Shown here one piece after another: positions 32,720 to 40,583 of a stretch of DNA of 64,000 bases. Numbering within the stretch: the stretch's first letter is position 1; each line of letters opens with the position of its first letter. The translations under genes and the position numbers were made by a program. The stretch covers positions 2,793,001 through 2,857,000 of the forward strand of contig NC_007761.1 in NCBI RefSeq assembly GCF_000092045.1, written 5' to 3'. The DNA is from Rhizobium etli CFN 42. GTDB lineage: Bacteria; Pseudomonadota; Alphaproteobacteria; Rhizobiales; Rhizobiaceae. The notes under the pieces are model-generated. The model did not search any database, was not told the origin of the DNA, and saw only the letters and a list, made by a program, of their open reading frames with translations.

Positions 32720-32880
32720 AGGCGGCGGCGAAACGCTATCGCTGCATCTGCGAGGAATGCGAGCCGTTGCCGCCGATCGAGGGGCTGCATCCGTTGACGC
32801 ACGAGGGGGATGTAAAGGTTGATGCCGGAAGACCCAAGAGACTGCTTGATATCATCGCCGCTCTGGGCCGGAAGGTTTAG
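32716..32880 (+). CDS. 54-aa CxCxxC protein coupled to the zinc GTPase
   Basis: 54 residues, ATG at 32716 overlapping the GTPase stop by four bases. The N-terminus reads [20 protein letters not shown]: a CxCxxC cluster at residues 10-15, followed by HPLTH, giving up to five metal ligands. The remainder is [20 protein letters not shown]. It is too short for standard ORF cut-offs. Position in a Zur-controlled operon suggests a zinc-binding accessory or client. I recognise no family; the function is inference. Confidence 0.6.
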   Translation: MKAAAKRYRCICEECEPLPPIEGLHPLTHEGDVKVDAGRPKRLLDIIAALGRKV

Positions 32881-33048
32881 GGCAGGCGCCACCTCGCCCA
32901 CCCGCATCCCTGTGCTCGTCACAGAGATGAGGGAGGGCGGGGAGAGCGACGGTGCTTATCGCGGCGCGGAGGCTCGGGCCAGTCGAAGTCTCTGTACCCC
33001 TCGCCCAACTCGAAAAGGCGGCCGAAGCCGCCCTCATCCATCCACCAC
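32881..33048. repeat. Intergenic repeat (family A hairpin, degenerate)
   Basis: Bases 32904-32929 read atccctgtgctcgtcacaga followed by gatgagggag, a degenerate copy of the ATTCCTGTG/CACAGGAAT hairpin seen at 6515, 20632 and 49330. The flanking sequence up to the RcnB fragment contains no gene. Confidence 0.55.
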
Positions 33049-33159
33049 TCAACGTCCCACAATGACGCTGGAGATGACCCCGCTGGCAACGCCGATCAGT
33101 AGAAAGTCTTTGTCGGCGCGGACCCAGCGATAGCCGCGAGGCGTCTGCGGGGTAGAACC
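33049..33159 (-). pseudogene. C-terminal remnant of an RcnB-like protein
   Basis: 36 codons on the minus strand: TPQTPRGYRWVRADKDFLLI then GVASGVISSVIVGR and a stop. This matches the C-terminal end of RcnB-family periplasmic proteins (GYRWVR...DxLLI...GVI). A stop codon precedes it directly and there is no signal peptide or start, so it is a decayed fragment. Identification rests on my memory of the family motif. Confidence 0.6.
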
Positions 33160-33372
33160 TTATATCTTGGTTTAATCCTATACATCCCACCGAACAGCCG
33201 CTTTCCCGGCACGATACAATCGACGCATAGTCCCAAAGATCGGATTCGATTTTCTGCGGAATTGGGCGCAGATTCACATAACGGAGCGTTGTTCCGCGCC
33301 GTCGATCGAGCGCCTGGCGCGGTCGGACCCGCCGCGAGGGATCGCTCGACTTAAGAGATGATGGAGGAAATC
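33160..33372. other. Intergenic region upstream of the second VOC gene
   Basis: 213 bases with no gene. Together with 32881-33159 it makes a 490-base interval without an intact gene. The stretch tatatcttggtttaatccta near 33160-33180 is A+T rich and could carry a promoter. Confidence 0.4.
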
Positions 33373-33756
33373 ATGCCCGGCATCAGCATGCGTTATATCG
33401 TTGACGACGTCGACGCCGCGTTGGAATTCTACACGCGGCATCTCGGCTTCTCGGTCGCGCTTCACCCGGCCCCGAGCTTCGCCATTCTGACGAGGGGCGG
33501 TTTTCGTCTGCTGGTCAGCGGCACGACCGGACCAGGCGGCGCCTCCCAGGCAATGCCCGACGGACGAAAGCCGGAGCCCGGCGGATGGAACCGCATCCAG
33601 ATCGAAGTCACCGACCTTGAAGCCGAAGTCACCAAGCTGCGTCAGGCGGGCGCGAATTTTCGCAACGACATAGTCCAGGGCATCGGCGGCAAGCAGATCC
33701 TGCTGGAAGACCCGGCCGGAAACCCTGTCGAGCTCTTCGAAGCGCCGAAGCGATAA
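33373..33756 (+). CDS. VOC/glyoxalase-family protein (single domain)
   Basis: 127 residues from MPGISMRYIVDDVDAALEFY with a near-perfect Shine-Dalgarno (GGAGG, 5-6 bases before the ATG); the ATG at 33358 is upstream of that site. One vicinal-oxygen-chelate fold, closing with LLEDPAGNPVELFEAPKR, whose Glu is a typical metal ligand. Relatives include bleomycin-resistance and glyoxalase-like proteins; no substrate assigned. Monocistronic. Confidence 0.85.
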   Translation: MPGISMRYIVDDVDAALEFYTRHLGFSVALHPAPSFAILTRGGFRLLVSGTTGPGGASQAMPDGRKPEPGGWNRIQIEVTDLEAEVTKLRQAGANFRNDIVQGIGGKQILLEDPAGNPVELFEAPKR

Positions 33757-33849
33757 GCGCCGCGGGATCGCAAGAATGGCGGCCGCGCCTTGCCAGCTCT
33801 GTGCGAGCGTGTAGTTTCGGACTCGCATCAATTCAGGGGTAAGCAGAAT

Positions 33850-35181
33850 ATGTCCGAATCCGCGGGCGGGCTCTTCGACTTTGTCGGGATACTAGCCGTG
33901 TTCTTTCTCGTCGCTGCCAATGGCTTCTTCGTCGCCGCCGAATTCGCACTGGTTTCGATGAGGCGCAGCCGTGTTGCCGAGCTTGTCGCGACCGGTCACA
34001 TGAATGCCTCCGCTCTCCAGCGCGCCATCGACAATCTCGATGCCAATCTCGCCGCCACCCAGCTCGGCATCACCATCTCGTCGCTGGCTCTGGGCTGGGT
34101 TGGCGAGCCGGCACTCGCCCATCTGATCGAACCGTTGCTCTCGTGGCTGCCTGAGCCATGGGTAACGACCGGCGCCCATACCGTCGCCATCGTCATCGCT
34201 TTCGTCATCATCACGGCGCTGCATATCGTGCTCGGCGAGCTCGCGCCTAAAAGCCTGGCGCTGCAGCGCAGCGAGGCCACCTCGCTTGCGGTCGTGCGTC
34301 CCCTCGGCCTCTTCCTGCTATTGTTCAAGCCGGCGATCTTCACCTTGAACGGTATGGGCAACCTCGTGCTGCGGGCGGTCGGCCTTCGCGCCGGAACTGG
34401 AGAATCCTCGTTCCACTCGCCGCAGGAGTTGAAGTTGCTGGTCGCCGAGAGCCAGGAGGCCGGTCTTCTGAACCAGGTGCAGCAGCAGCTCGTCGAGCGG
34501 GTATTCAACATCGGCGACCGGCCGATCTCCGACATCATGACCCCGCGTCTCGACATCGAATGGTTCGATGCCGACGACAGCGAGGCGGAGATTCTGAAGA
34601 CGATCCGAGAATGCAGCCATGAGCAGTTGCTGGTCGCGCGCGGCTCGATCGACGAGCCGATCGGCATGGTGTTGAAGAAGGATCTTCTCGATCAGGTTCT
34701 CGACGGCGGCAAGGTCAGGCCGCTGGAGGTGATCAAGCAGCCCCTGGTGCTGCATGAGGGTAGCAAGGTCGTGCGCGTCATCGACAGCTTCAAGGCGTCG
34801 CCCGTGCGCCTCGCCATCGTCGTCGACGAATATGGTAGCCTCGAGGGTATTGTCACCCAGACCGACCTGCTCGAGGCCATCGCCGGCGATCTGCCGGGCG
34901 CCGACGAGGAGCCCGACATCGTCGTACGGGAAGACGGTTCGCTGCTGATCGACGCCATGATGCCGGCCTTCGACGCCTTCGAACGACTGGGCCTCAAGGA
35001 TCGCCCCGACGCCGATTTCCATACGCTGGCGGGCTTCGCGCTGCATCAGCTCCAGCATATCCCGGAAGCCGGCGAAACCTTCCTTTTCGAAGACTGGCGC
35101 TTCGAGGTGCTCGACATGGATGGCATGCGCATCGACAAGATGCTCGCAACCCGCATTCCCGCCGAGGGAGCAGAGGCCTGA
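33850..35181 (+). CDS. CNNM/CBS-domain membrane protein (hemolysin C/CorC family)
   Basis: 443 residues from MSESAGGLFDFVGILAVFFL. An N-terminal CNNM (DUF21) domain with about four membrane helices (ANGFFVAAEFALVSMRRSRV, LGELAPKSLALQRSE), two CBS domains (about 220-345: FNIGDRPISDIMTPRLDIEW, IVVDEYGSLEGIVTQTDLLE) and a CorC/HlyC C-terminal domain (TLAGFALHQLQHIPEAGETF). This is the YfjD/CorC-type family linked to Mg2+/Co2+ efflux; TlyC hemolysin labels come from the same family. Its stop directly abuts that of the convergent chromate transporter gene. Confidence 0.92.
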   Translation: MSESAGGLFDFVGILAVFFLVAANGFFVAAEFALVSMRRSRVAELVATGHMNASALQRAIDNLDANLAATQLGITISSLALGWVGEPALAHLIEPLLSWLPEPWVTTGAHTVAIVIAFVIITALHIVLGELAPKSLALQRSEATSLAVVRPLGLFLLLFKPAIFTLNGMGNLVLRAVGLRAGTGESSFHSPQELKLLVAESQEAGLLNQVQQQLVERVFNIGDRPISDIMTPRLDIEWFDADDSEAEILKTIRECSHEQLLVARGSIDEPIGMVLKKDLLDQVLDGGKVRPLEVIKQPLVLHEGSKVVRVIDSFKASPVRLAIVVDEYGSLEGIVTQTDLLEAIAGDLPGADEEPDIVVREDGSLLIDAMMPAFDAFERLGLKDRPDADFHTLAGFALHQLQHIPEAGETFLFEDWRFEVLDMDGMRIDKMLATRIPAEGAEA

Positions 35182-36603
35182 TCAATTCATCGCCAGCGTC
35201 CAGAGCATGCCTGCGATCGCACACCCGAAGAGCGTCGCAATAACTGAGGTCTTGAAGCGGAAGAGCGCGATGGCGGCAGCGACGGAGAGCGCGATTGCCG
35301 CCGGTACGGCAGATTGCAGCTCAGGAATATCGAGCCGCAGGTTTCCGAAACTGACCTGCGCGACTTCGGCAAACAGCGTGTGCAGCCCGAACCAGATGGC
35401 GAGGTTGAGTATGACCCCGACCACCGCCGCCGTGATCGCCGACATTGCCCCGGCAAGCGCCACATTGCCGCGCAGCTTTTCGATGAAGGGCGCACCGAGG
35501 AATATCCAGAGGAAACAGGGCACGAAGGTTACCCATGTCGTCAGGATCGCGGCAAGGGTGGCGGCAAGCATCGGATCGAGCGAGCCGGGATTGCGAAAGG
35601 CGGCCATGAAGCCGACGAACTGGAGCACCATGATCAGCGGCCCCGGCGTGGTCTCGGCCATGCCGAGACCGTCCAGCATCTCGCCGGGTTTCAGCCAGCC
35701 GAAATGCTGCACGGCCTGCTGCGCGACGTAGGCGAGCGCGGCATAGGCGCCACCGAAGGTGACGACCGCCATCTTGCTGAAGAAGAGGCCGATCTGGCTG
35801 AAGACGTCACCTGGTCCGAAGAACGTGTAAAGGACGGCGACCGGCACCAGCCAGAGGGCGAGCAGTATAGCCGATATGCGCAGCGACCAGGCGAGGTTGG
35901 CGCGCGCATGCGCCGGAATACCCTCGCCAAGCGCCGACTCGGCATCCGACAGCACCGCGCCGCTTGCGGCCTTGTGGCCGCCGCCCGCCTTGAAGGTGTC
36001 GAGGCCGAGCCGGCCGCCGAAGAAGCCGATGATTCCCGCGGCCAGCACAATCAGCGGGAACGGCACGTGGAAGAAGAAGATGGCGACGAAGGCGGCGGCC
36101 GCGACGGCAAGCATGACGCGGTTTCTCAGCGCCCGGCTCCCGATGCGGATGACGGCCTGCACGACGACGGCAAGGACGGCCGCCTTCAGGCCGAAGAACA
36201 GGCCGGCGACGATGCCGATGCTGCCGTAAGCAGCGTAGACATAGCTGAGGCCGAGGATCGACAGGAAGCCCGGCAGCACGAAGAGCACGCCGGCGACGAG
36301 ACCGCCGAATGTGCGGTGCATCAGCCAGCCGATATAGACGGCAAGCTGCTGCGCCTCGGGCCCGGGGAGCAGCATGCAATAATTCAAGGCATGCAGGAAG
36401 CGGTGCTCGCCGATCCATCGCTTCTCGTCGACGATGATCCGGTGCATGACCGCGATCTGGCCGGCCGGGCCGCCGAAGCTCAAGGCGGCGACACGCAGCC
36501 ACACCCGGAAGGCCTCCCCAAACGAAACGCCGTGGTGATGCCCCTCGCCCGCGTCCTTGTTGCCCGCCTGTCCGGCGGGCGCATTCTCCGTCATGTCGAC
36601 CAT
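35182..36603 (-). CDS. chrA: Chromate transporter ChrA
   Basis: 473 residues from MVDMTENAPAGQAGNKDAGE. Two homologous CHR halves: SFGGPAGQIAVMHRIIVDEK and LPGPEAQQLAVYIGWLMH in the first, TFGGAYAALAYVAQQAV and ETTPGPLIMVLQFVGFMAAF in the second; about ten to thirteen membrane helices. Exports chromate across the inner membrane. It starts one base after the stop of the rhodanese-ChrB gene, so the two form a chromate-resistance operon. Confidence 0.93.
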   Translation of the reverse strand: MVDMTENAPAGQAGNKDAGEGHHHGVSFGEAFRVWLRVAALSFGGPAGQIAVMHRIIVDEKRWIGEHRFLHALNYCMLLPGPEAQQLAVYIGWLMHRTFGGLVAGVLFVLPGFLSILGLSYVYAAYGSIGIVAGLFFGLKAAVLAVVVQAVIRIGSRALRNRVMLAVAAAAFVAIFFFHVPFPLIVLAAGIIGFFGGRLGLDTFKAGGGHKAASGAVLSDAESALGEGIPAHARANLAWSLRISAILLALWLVPVAVLYTFFGPGDVFSQIGLFFSKMAVVTFGGAYAALAYVAQQAVQHFGWLKPGEMLDGLGMAETTPGPLIMVLQFVGFMAAFRNPGSLDPMLAATLAAILTTWVTFVPCFLWIFLGAPFIEKLRGNVALAGAMSAITAAVVGVILNLAIWFGLHTLFAEVAQVSFGNLRLDIPELQSAVPAAIALSVAAAIALFRFKTSVIATLFGCAIAGMLWTLAMN

Positions 36604-36604
36604 C

Positions 36605-37420
36605 TCATGCCCTCTTTTTCGGTGCAGGCCAGTTGTGGGTCTCTTCGGTCGCATCGCGGCACCAGCGGAAGAAGGCATCGTAGAGAAGCATTCCGGCCTC
36701 GAGCTGCTCCAGATCGTCGGAATACATTCTGGAGAGGCCGAGCGAAGCGGCAAGCAGACCGGACGCCTCGGGCGCGAGATCGAGCCTGGCCGTATCCGCC
36801 GCCCTGACGATCTGCGCCAGGCGCAAGAGCGGTTCAGATGCCAACCCGAACTCCTCGACCATCACGTCGAAGGTGCAGAGCTCGCCGCGATGACTCCAGA
36901 ACACGTCCTCGATGTCGAAGGGCGCAGCCCCGAAGCGCTCGCCGACAGCGACAACCTCAGGGGCCGGCACGAACAGGAAGACGGCATTCGGATCGATGAA
37001 GCGCCGGATCAGCCAGGGACAGGCGATGCGGTCGATTTTCGGCCGCGCCCTGGTCACCCAGACGGTGCGCCCCTGCGCGTCACGGCGCGACAGCTTCGCC
37101 TCGGGCACCGCTGGTCCGGCCGCGGCCCAGGCTTCGAAGCCGCCGGCGAGGCTTTCCGCCTCAATTCCCGCATGCCTGAGATAGGCGGCGACACCATGGC
37201 TGAGCTTGGCTCCCCTGTGGCAGACCACGACGACGGCATCGGCATCGATGCTATCAGCCCAGGACGCAACCTCGGCGTGGTCGCGCCGGATCGAGCCCGG
37301 CACAAGGCGCGGATCGAGCGCGAAATCCTCGTCCGTGCGGACGTCGATGATGCGGGGCGCCCCAGGAGTGCCGATGAGGCGGTTGAGCTTGTCGGGAGAT
37401 ATTTCGAGAAATGACGGCAT
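36605..37420 (-). CDS. Rhodanese-ChrB fusion, chromate resistance protein
   Basis: 271 residues with two parts. Residues about 1-110 are a rhodanese domain (IIDVRTDEDFALDPRLVPGS, with the active-site loop VVCHRGAKLSHGVA and its Cys). Residues about 118-262 are the ChrB C-terminal domain (VTRARPKIDRIACPWLIRRF, then DVMVEEFGLASEP). The regulatory N-terminus of classical ChrB is absent, so this is a ChrB-like effector rather than the regulator. Upstream gene of chrA with which it is co-transcribed. Probably processes or senses chromate or related thiol stress. Confidence 0.88.
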   Translation of the reverse strand: MPSFLEISPDKLNRLIGTPGAPRIIDVRTDEDFALDPRLVPGSIRRDHAEVASWADSIDADAVVVVCHRGAKLSHGVAAYLRHAGIEAESLAGGFEAWAAAGPAVPEAKLSRRDAQGRTVWVTRARPKIDRIACPWLIRRFIDPNAVFLFVPAPEVVAVGERFGAAPFDIEDVFWSHRGELCTFDVMVEEFGLASEPLLRLAQIVRAADTARLDLAPEASGLLAASLGLSRMYSDDLEQLEAGMLLYDAFFRWCRDATEETHNWPAPKKRA

Positions 37421-37848
37421 GACGCGTCCCTCCGTTGATCGGCTTTACCGGACGCGATTCTTCAGCATGTCGCCTCGTGGGGTGATCGCAACCCCAGAAC
37501 CAAAGCATTGGCAAACCCATTCCCTCCTGTCAAGGAAGATGCTTCCCCGGCGCTGGTGCCTATTTACGTGACTGCTATGCTGTCCGTATGACAGCCGTGC
37601 TGTGTATCCGCGGCTTACCGTGCACCCGAAAGGCCGGAGCCTCGAAGGACGCGCGCAGCGCTGCTCGTTGCATCCATCAACCACAGCCGCGCCCGCCTCG
37701 CTGTTAAAACTTCCTCAGCCCCCGACATAAAGCTCTCCCATAAGTCACTCGCGGGCCAAAAACCCCGCCAATACAAACGCTTCGGCCCCAGAATGGAACA
37801 AAAGTCCCACTCATCCATTTCTTCCTCACCGAAAGAGGAGAAAGTACC
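37421..37848. other. Intergenic region, 428 bases, with one family B repeat
   Basis: Bases about 37617-37700 contain aaaggccggagcctcgaagg followed by acgcgcgcagcgctg, a clear family B copy. Otherwise no gene. The last 120 bases (with aacaaaagtcccactcatcc) probably include the promoter of the small membrane protein gene. A long minus-strand ORF across the region has no support. Confidence 0.55.
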
Positions 37849-38163
37849 ATGACGTACGACCCCAATAATGCCAACGATCCGAACCGCCCGCTGAACCCGA
37901 ACCTGGACCTGCGCACGACGCCGACGCCGCGCAGCAGCAATACGTGGGTTGTTTGGGTTGCTGCATTGGCCGTGATCGCTGTTGCTGCATTCGCCTATTC
38001 GCAGTGGAGCAGCACATCTCCCGGCACTTCGCCGGATACGACAGCCTCCACGACCCAGTCCGAGCCGGCCCCGGCTAAGCCGATCGCTCCGACCGACAAC
38101 AGCGCAACGCCTGCTCCGGCACCTGCACCGGCCACCCCGCCGGCCGCTCCTGCCCAGCAGTAA
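37849..38163 (+). CDS. Small membrane-anchored Pro/Ala/Thr-rich protein
   Basis: 104 residues. Short hydrophilic Asn/Pro-rich head (MTYDPNNANDPNRPLNPNLD), one membrane helix at about 33-52 (WVVWVAALAVIAVAAFAYSQ), then a Pro/Ala/Thr tail (PAPAPATPPAAPAQQ) expected in the periplasm. Excellent ribosome site (GAGGAG, 8 bases before the ATG). The tail may span peptidoglycan. Common type in rhizobia but no known function. Ends at a strong hairpin. Confidence 0.75.
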   Translation: MTYDPNNANDPNRPLNPNLDLRTTPTPRSSNTWVVWVAALAVIAVAAFAYSQWSSTSPGTSPDTTASTTQSEPAPAKPIAPTDNSATPAPAPAPATPPAAPAQQ

Positions 38164-38195
38164 CCGCTGCCGATCGTAAGAAGCCGCGCTAGATG

Positions 38196-38231
38196 CCTCC
38201 TTGGCGTATCCGGCAGGACACGCCAAGGAGG
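38196..38231 (+). terminator. Long perfect hairpin after the small membrane protein gene
   Basis: CCTCCTTGGCGT pairs perfectly with ACGCCAAGGAGG around ATCCGGCAGGAC. Twelve-base stem, no U-tract, 33 bases after the stop. Likely a terminator or RNA-stabilising stem. Confidence 0.7.
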
Positions 38232-38334
38232 ATCTATGCATCGAATAGAGTATGGGACCCCACCTCAGAGTGACGCACGGCTTCTTTCTACCGGCCGGCC
38301 CTTGAATAACCGCAATCGGCACTTATTTAGAGAT

Positions 38335-38431
38335 TATGAAATTTGTCTCTGACGGCTGACCACGGATGTACTGGCAGCCGTCATTGAGACAGATCGAGGA
38401 AGGTCGGTGCGAGTTTCGCCCGGCCTTTTTT
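38335..38431 (+). ncRNA. Candidate small RNA with long stem and intrinsic terminator
   Basis: A long stem (TGTCTC-T-GACGGCTG at 38344-38358 with CAGCCGTC-ATT-GAGACA at 38375-38391) is followed by a terminator (GGTCGG... CCGGCC at 38402-38425, then TTTTTT). It lies in a gap downstream of both flanking genes, so it belongs to neither. The upstream promoter is weak (TTGAAT at 38302 with a poor -10 near 38324). The RNA would be about 95-110 nt. Confidence 0.45.
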
Positions 38432-38498
38432 CTTGGCCTGTTGGTGAAGACTGAGCGATTTCACGGTCCCCGCGTGAAGCGTAACCTGCAGCCCGATA

Positions 38499-38801
38499 TT
38501 AATTGGGAATCCTGTTGTAGAAGGACTGCGGATCGTACACGCACTCATAGTCGAGAACGCACATCTTCCCGTCCCCATCCCTCACCGTTGCATTGTCGTA
38601 CTTGTCACCCAGATTGCATCGGGCCGGCGGATAACGGAAGCTGCGACCGCCGATGCCCATACGCACGAAAACGGCTTTGTCCTTTCGGATGATTTGCGCA
38701 AGCTCCTTGCAGCCGTGATCCCTGGCATTGACCTCAACCGCCTCGACGGCAAGGGCTGCGGACGGAAACAACAGGGCGAAGGCCAAAAAGACGCTTTTCA
38801 T
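38499..38801 (-). CDS. Small secreted 4-Cys protein, paralogue A
   Basis: 100 residues. Signal peptide MKSVFLAFALLFPSAALAVE, mature part with four Cys (HGCKEL, ARCNLG, KMCVLDYECVYD). The conserved core is ELAQIIRKDKAVFVRMGIGG then RSFRYPPARC. A paralogue with the same core and Cys spacing lies next to it. Periplasmic, probably two disulfides. Function unknown. Confidence 0.8.
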   Translation of the reverse strand: MKSVFLAFALLFPSAALAVEAVEVNARDHGCKELAQIIRKDKAVFVRMGIGGRSFRYPPARCNLGDKYDNATVRDGDGKMCVLDYECVYDPQSFYNRIPN

Positions 38802-38891
38802 GGGAACTCCTGGATGCGAGAGCGTGATGGCAGCAAAAAAACGAGAGCGGTTTCGGATGATATCCCACGCAACTGAAAACGAATTCTGATT

Positions 38892-39188
38892 TCACGGAAA
38901 TTTATAGGGCGACGCCGGGTCGAACACGCAGGCATAGTCCAGAACGCAAGCGCTCCCTTCGGCATCGCGAACGCTTGCGGTACTGCGCTTGTCGCCCATG
39001 CCGCACTGCGCCGGCGGGTAGCGGAAGCTGCGGCCGCCGAGGCCGACACGGACAAAGACCTTCTTGTTCTGTCGGATGATCTGCGCAAGCTCGCTGCAGC
39101 TGTGGTCCCCCGCTCTGACCTCCATTGCGCTGGCGGCAAAGGCCGGCAGTGGCAAGGATAAAACCACGGCGAATATGACGGTTCTCAT
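38892..39188 (-). CDS. Small secreted 4-Cys protein, paralogue B
   Basis: 98 residues: signal peptide MRTVIFAVVLSLPLPAFAAS, then DHSCSELAQIIRQNKKVFVR, RSFRYPPAQCGMGDK and ACVLDYACVFD. Same four Cys and motif order as the neighbour at 38499-38801, about half of positions identical by eye, so the two arose by tandem duplication. Transcribed in the same direction with 90 bases between. Function unknown, periplasmic. Confidence 0.8.
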   Translation of the reverse strand: MRTVIFAVVLSLPLPAFAASAMEVRAGDHSCSELAQIIRQNKKVFVRVGLGGRSFRYPPAQCGMGDKRSTASVRDAEGSACVLDYACVFDPASPYKFP

Positions 39189-39312
39189 GGACCACTCCCG
39201 TTAACGAGGAGGAGATAGGATGCGCAGGTCGACGCAGCCAGTCGCGCCGAAACTGCCGGTCTCGAAACGAGACCATACGCTGATGCAATTCAATCAATCT
39301 TATCAAGAGATT

Positions 39313-39388
<76 letters not shown>

Positions 39389-39569
39389 GTTCGCGCTTGG
39401 CTGCGCGGTGTGACGGGGCGTATAAACAGGATCGGCTGGCTTGTCCAGCGCATCAACGAAAATTCTTTGGTTAATCTCAAAGATTTTTCCGCAGCGCCGA
39501 AATGCGGCGCACAATCCTGGAAATCGGAGTTGATCTCCAAGAGGGATGACGCGCCAATTCAAGGTGATA

Positions 39570-39599
39570 GAGCGTCCCGCCTGTCGGAGCGGGGCGCTC
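39570..39599 (-). terminator. GC hairpin after phzF-family gene
   Basis: GAGCGTCCCGC pairs with GCGGGGCGCTC (one G-U) around CTGTCGGA, just downstream of the stop of the PhzF gene on the minus strand. No U-tract. Confidence 0.55.
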
Positions 39600-39607
39600 G
39601 CATAAAC

Positions 39608-40519
39608 TCAAAGGTCGAGTGTGCCGCTCGCCAGCCGCACCGCCTGGCCGCCGATCCGCGCGTTGGAAATCGTCCCGCCTTCGACATCGATATGCAGGTG
39701 GATGAAAGACGGACGGCCCATCTCGACGCCCTGCTCGATCATGATCGGGTGGTGCCCGTCCGTCAGCCGGTCGAAATGGCGGATTGCGCCGGAAAGCGCG
39801 GCCGCCGCCGCACCGGTGGCCGGATCCTCGACGATGCCCATGCCGCTGGCGAACATGCGCGCATGGAACTTCGCCACGTGGTTGACGCCGCCGCGGCAAT
39901 AGACATAGGCCGAGGCAAGCGCGCCATCGACGAAGGGCACGATCTTTTCCCAAAGCTGCGGATCGAATTCCACCCGCTGCGCCGTGCCGACATCGTGCAC
40001 CGGAATGAGCAGAAACGGAACGCCGGCGCTCCAGACCGAGGGGACGTGATTTTCGAAGCCGATTTCGGTGACCTTCAACGACAGGGCATCGGCAATACCG
40101 AGCTTGTCGAGCGGCATTACGGCCTGCTGCGATTTGCGCGGCAGGTCAAATTCGGCAAAGCTCGCCTCACCCTCTCTCAGCCGCACGGCGCAACGCACCG
40201 GCCCGACATTTTCCTCGAGCACGGTAACGAGATCGACCGCCGCTGCGCCATGAGCCCGCTCGGCCAGTGCCACCGCAGTGCCAACTGTAGGATGACCGGC
40301 AAAGGGCAGTTCGCGGCCAGGCGTAAAGATCCGGAGCTTCGCCGCATAGGCGGGATTGGTCGAGGGCTGCACGAAAACCGTCTCGGAGAGATTGATCTCC
40401 CGGGTGATCGCCTGCATCGCCTCGTCGCTGAGATCGTCTCCGTCAAAGACCACCGCCAGTGGATTACCGGCAAGTTTTCGATCGGTGAACACGTCATAGA
40501 CGCTGTAGCTTCGCGCCAC
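39608..40519 (-). CDS. PhzF-family isomerase/epimerase-like protein
   Basis: 303 residues of the PhzF/diaminopimelate-epimerase-like fold: YDVFTDRKLAGNPLAVVFDG, the conserved catalytic-region ETVFV (Glu), GHPTVGTAVAL and EDPATGAAAAALSGAI. Typical bacterial PhzF proteins outside phenazine clusters have unknown substrates. It stands alone, downstream neighbour of the tRNA gene; about 65 bases upstream begins the Nudix gene on the same strand. No phenazine genes nearby. Confidence 0.9.
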   Translation of the reverse strand: MARSYSVYDVFTDRKLAGNPLAVVFDGDDLSDEAMQAITREINLSETVFVQPSTNPAYAAKLRIFTPGRELPFAGHPTVGTAVALAERAHGAAAVDLVTVLEENVGPVRCAVRLREGEASFAEFDLPRKSQQAVMPLDKLGIADALSLKVTEIGFENHVPSVWSAGVPFLLIPVHDVGTAQRVEFDPQLWEKIVPFVDGALASAYVYCRGGVNHVAKFHARMFASGMGIVEDPATGAAAAALSGAIRHFDRLTDGHHPIMIEQGVEMGRPSFIHLHIDVEGGTISNARIGGQAVRLASGTLDL

Positions 40520-40583
40520 ATCGGCCTCCCTGAATCGTCATCGCGCCGCCAACCTGCCCGACCAAGCGGTCGAGTGCAAGGCG

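Larger units (their letters stand above)
38164..38498. other. Intergenic region, 335 bases
   Basis: Contains the hairpin at 38196-38231 and the candidate small RNA at 38335-38431. Nothing else is supported between 38232 and 38334 or from 38432 to 38498. Confidence 0.5.

Noticed and set aside
39189..39312. Integration site (attL) at the tRNA-Lys gene
   Set aside because: No integrase and no direct repeat of the tRNA 3' end could be found within the window.
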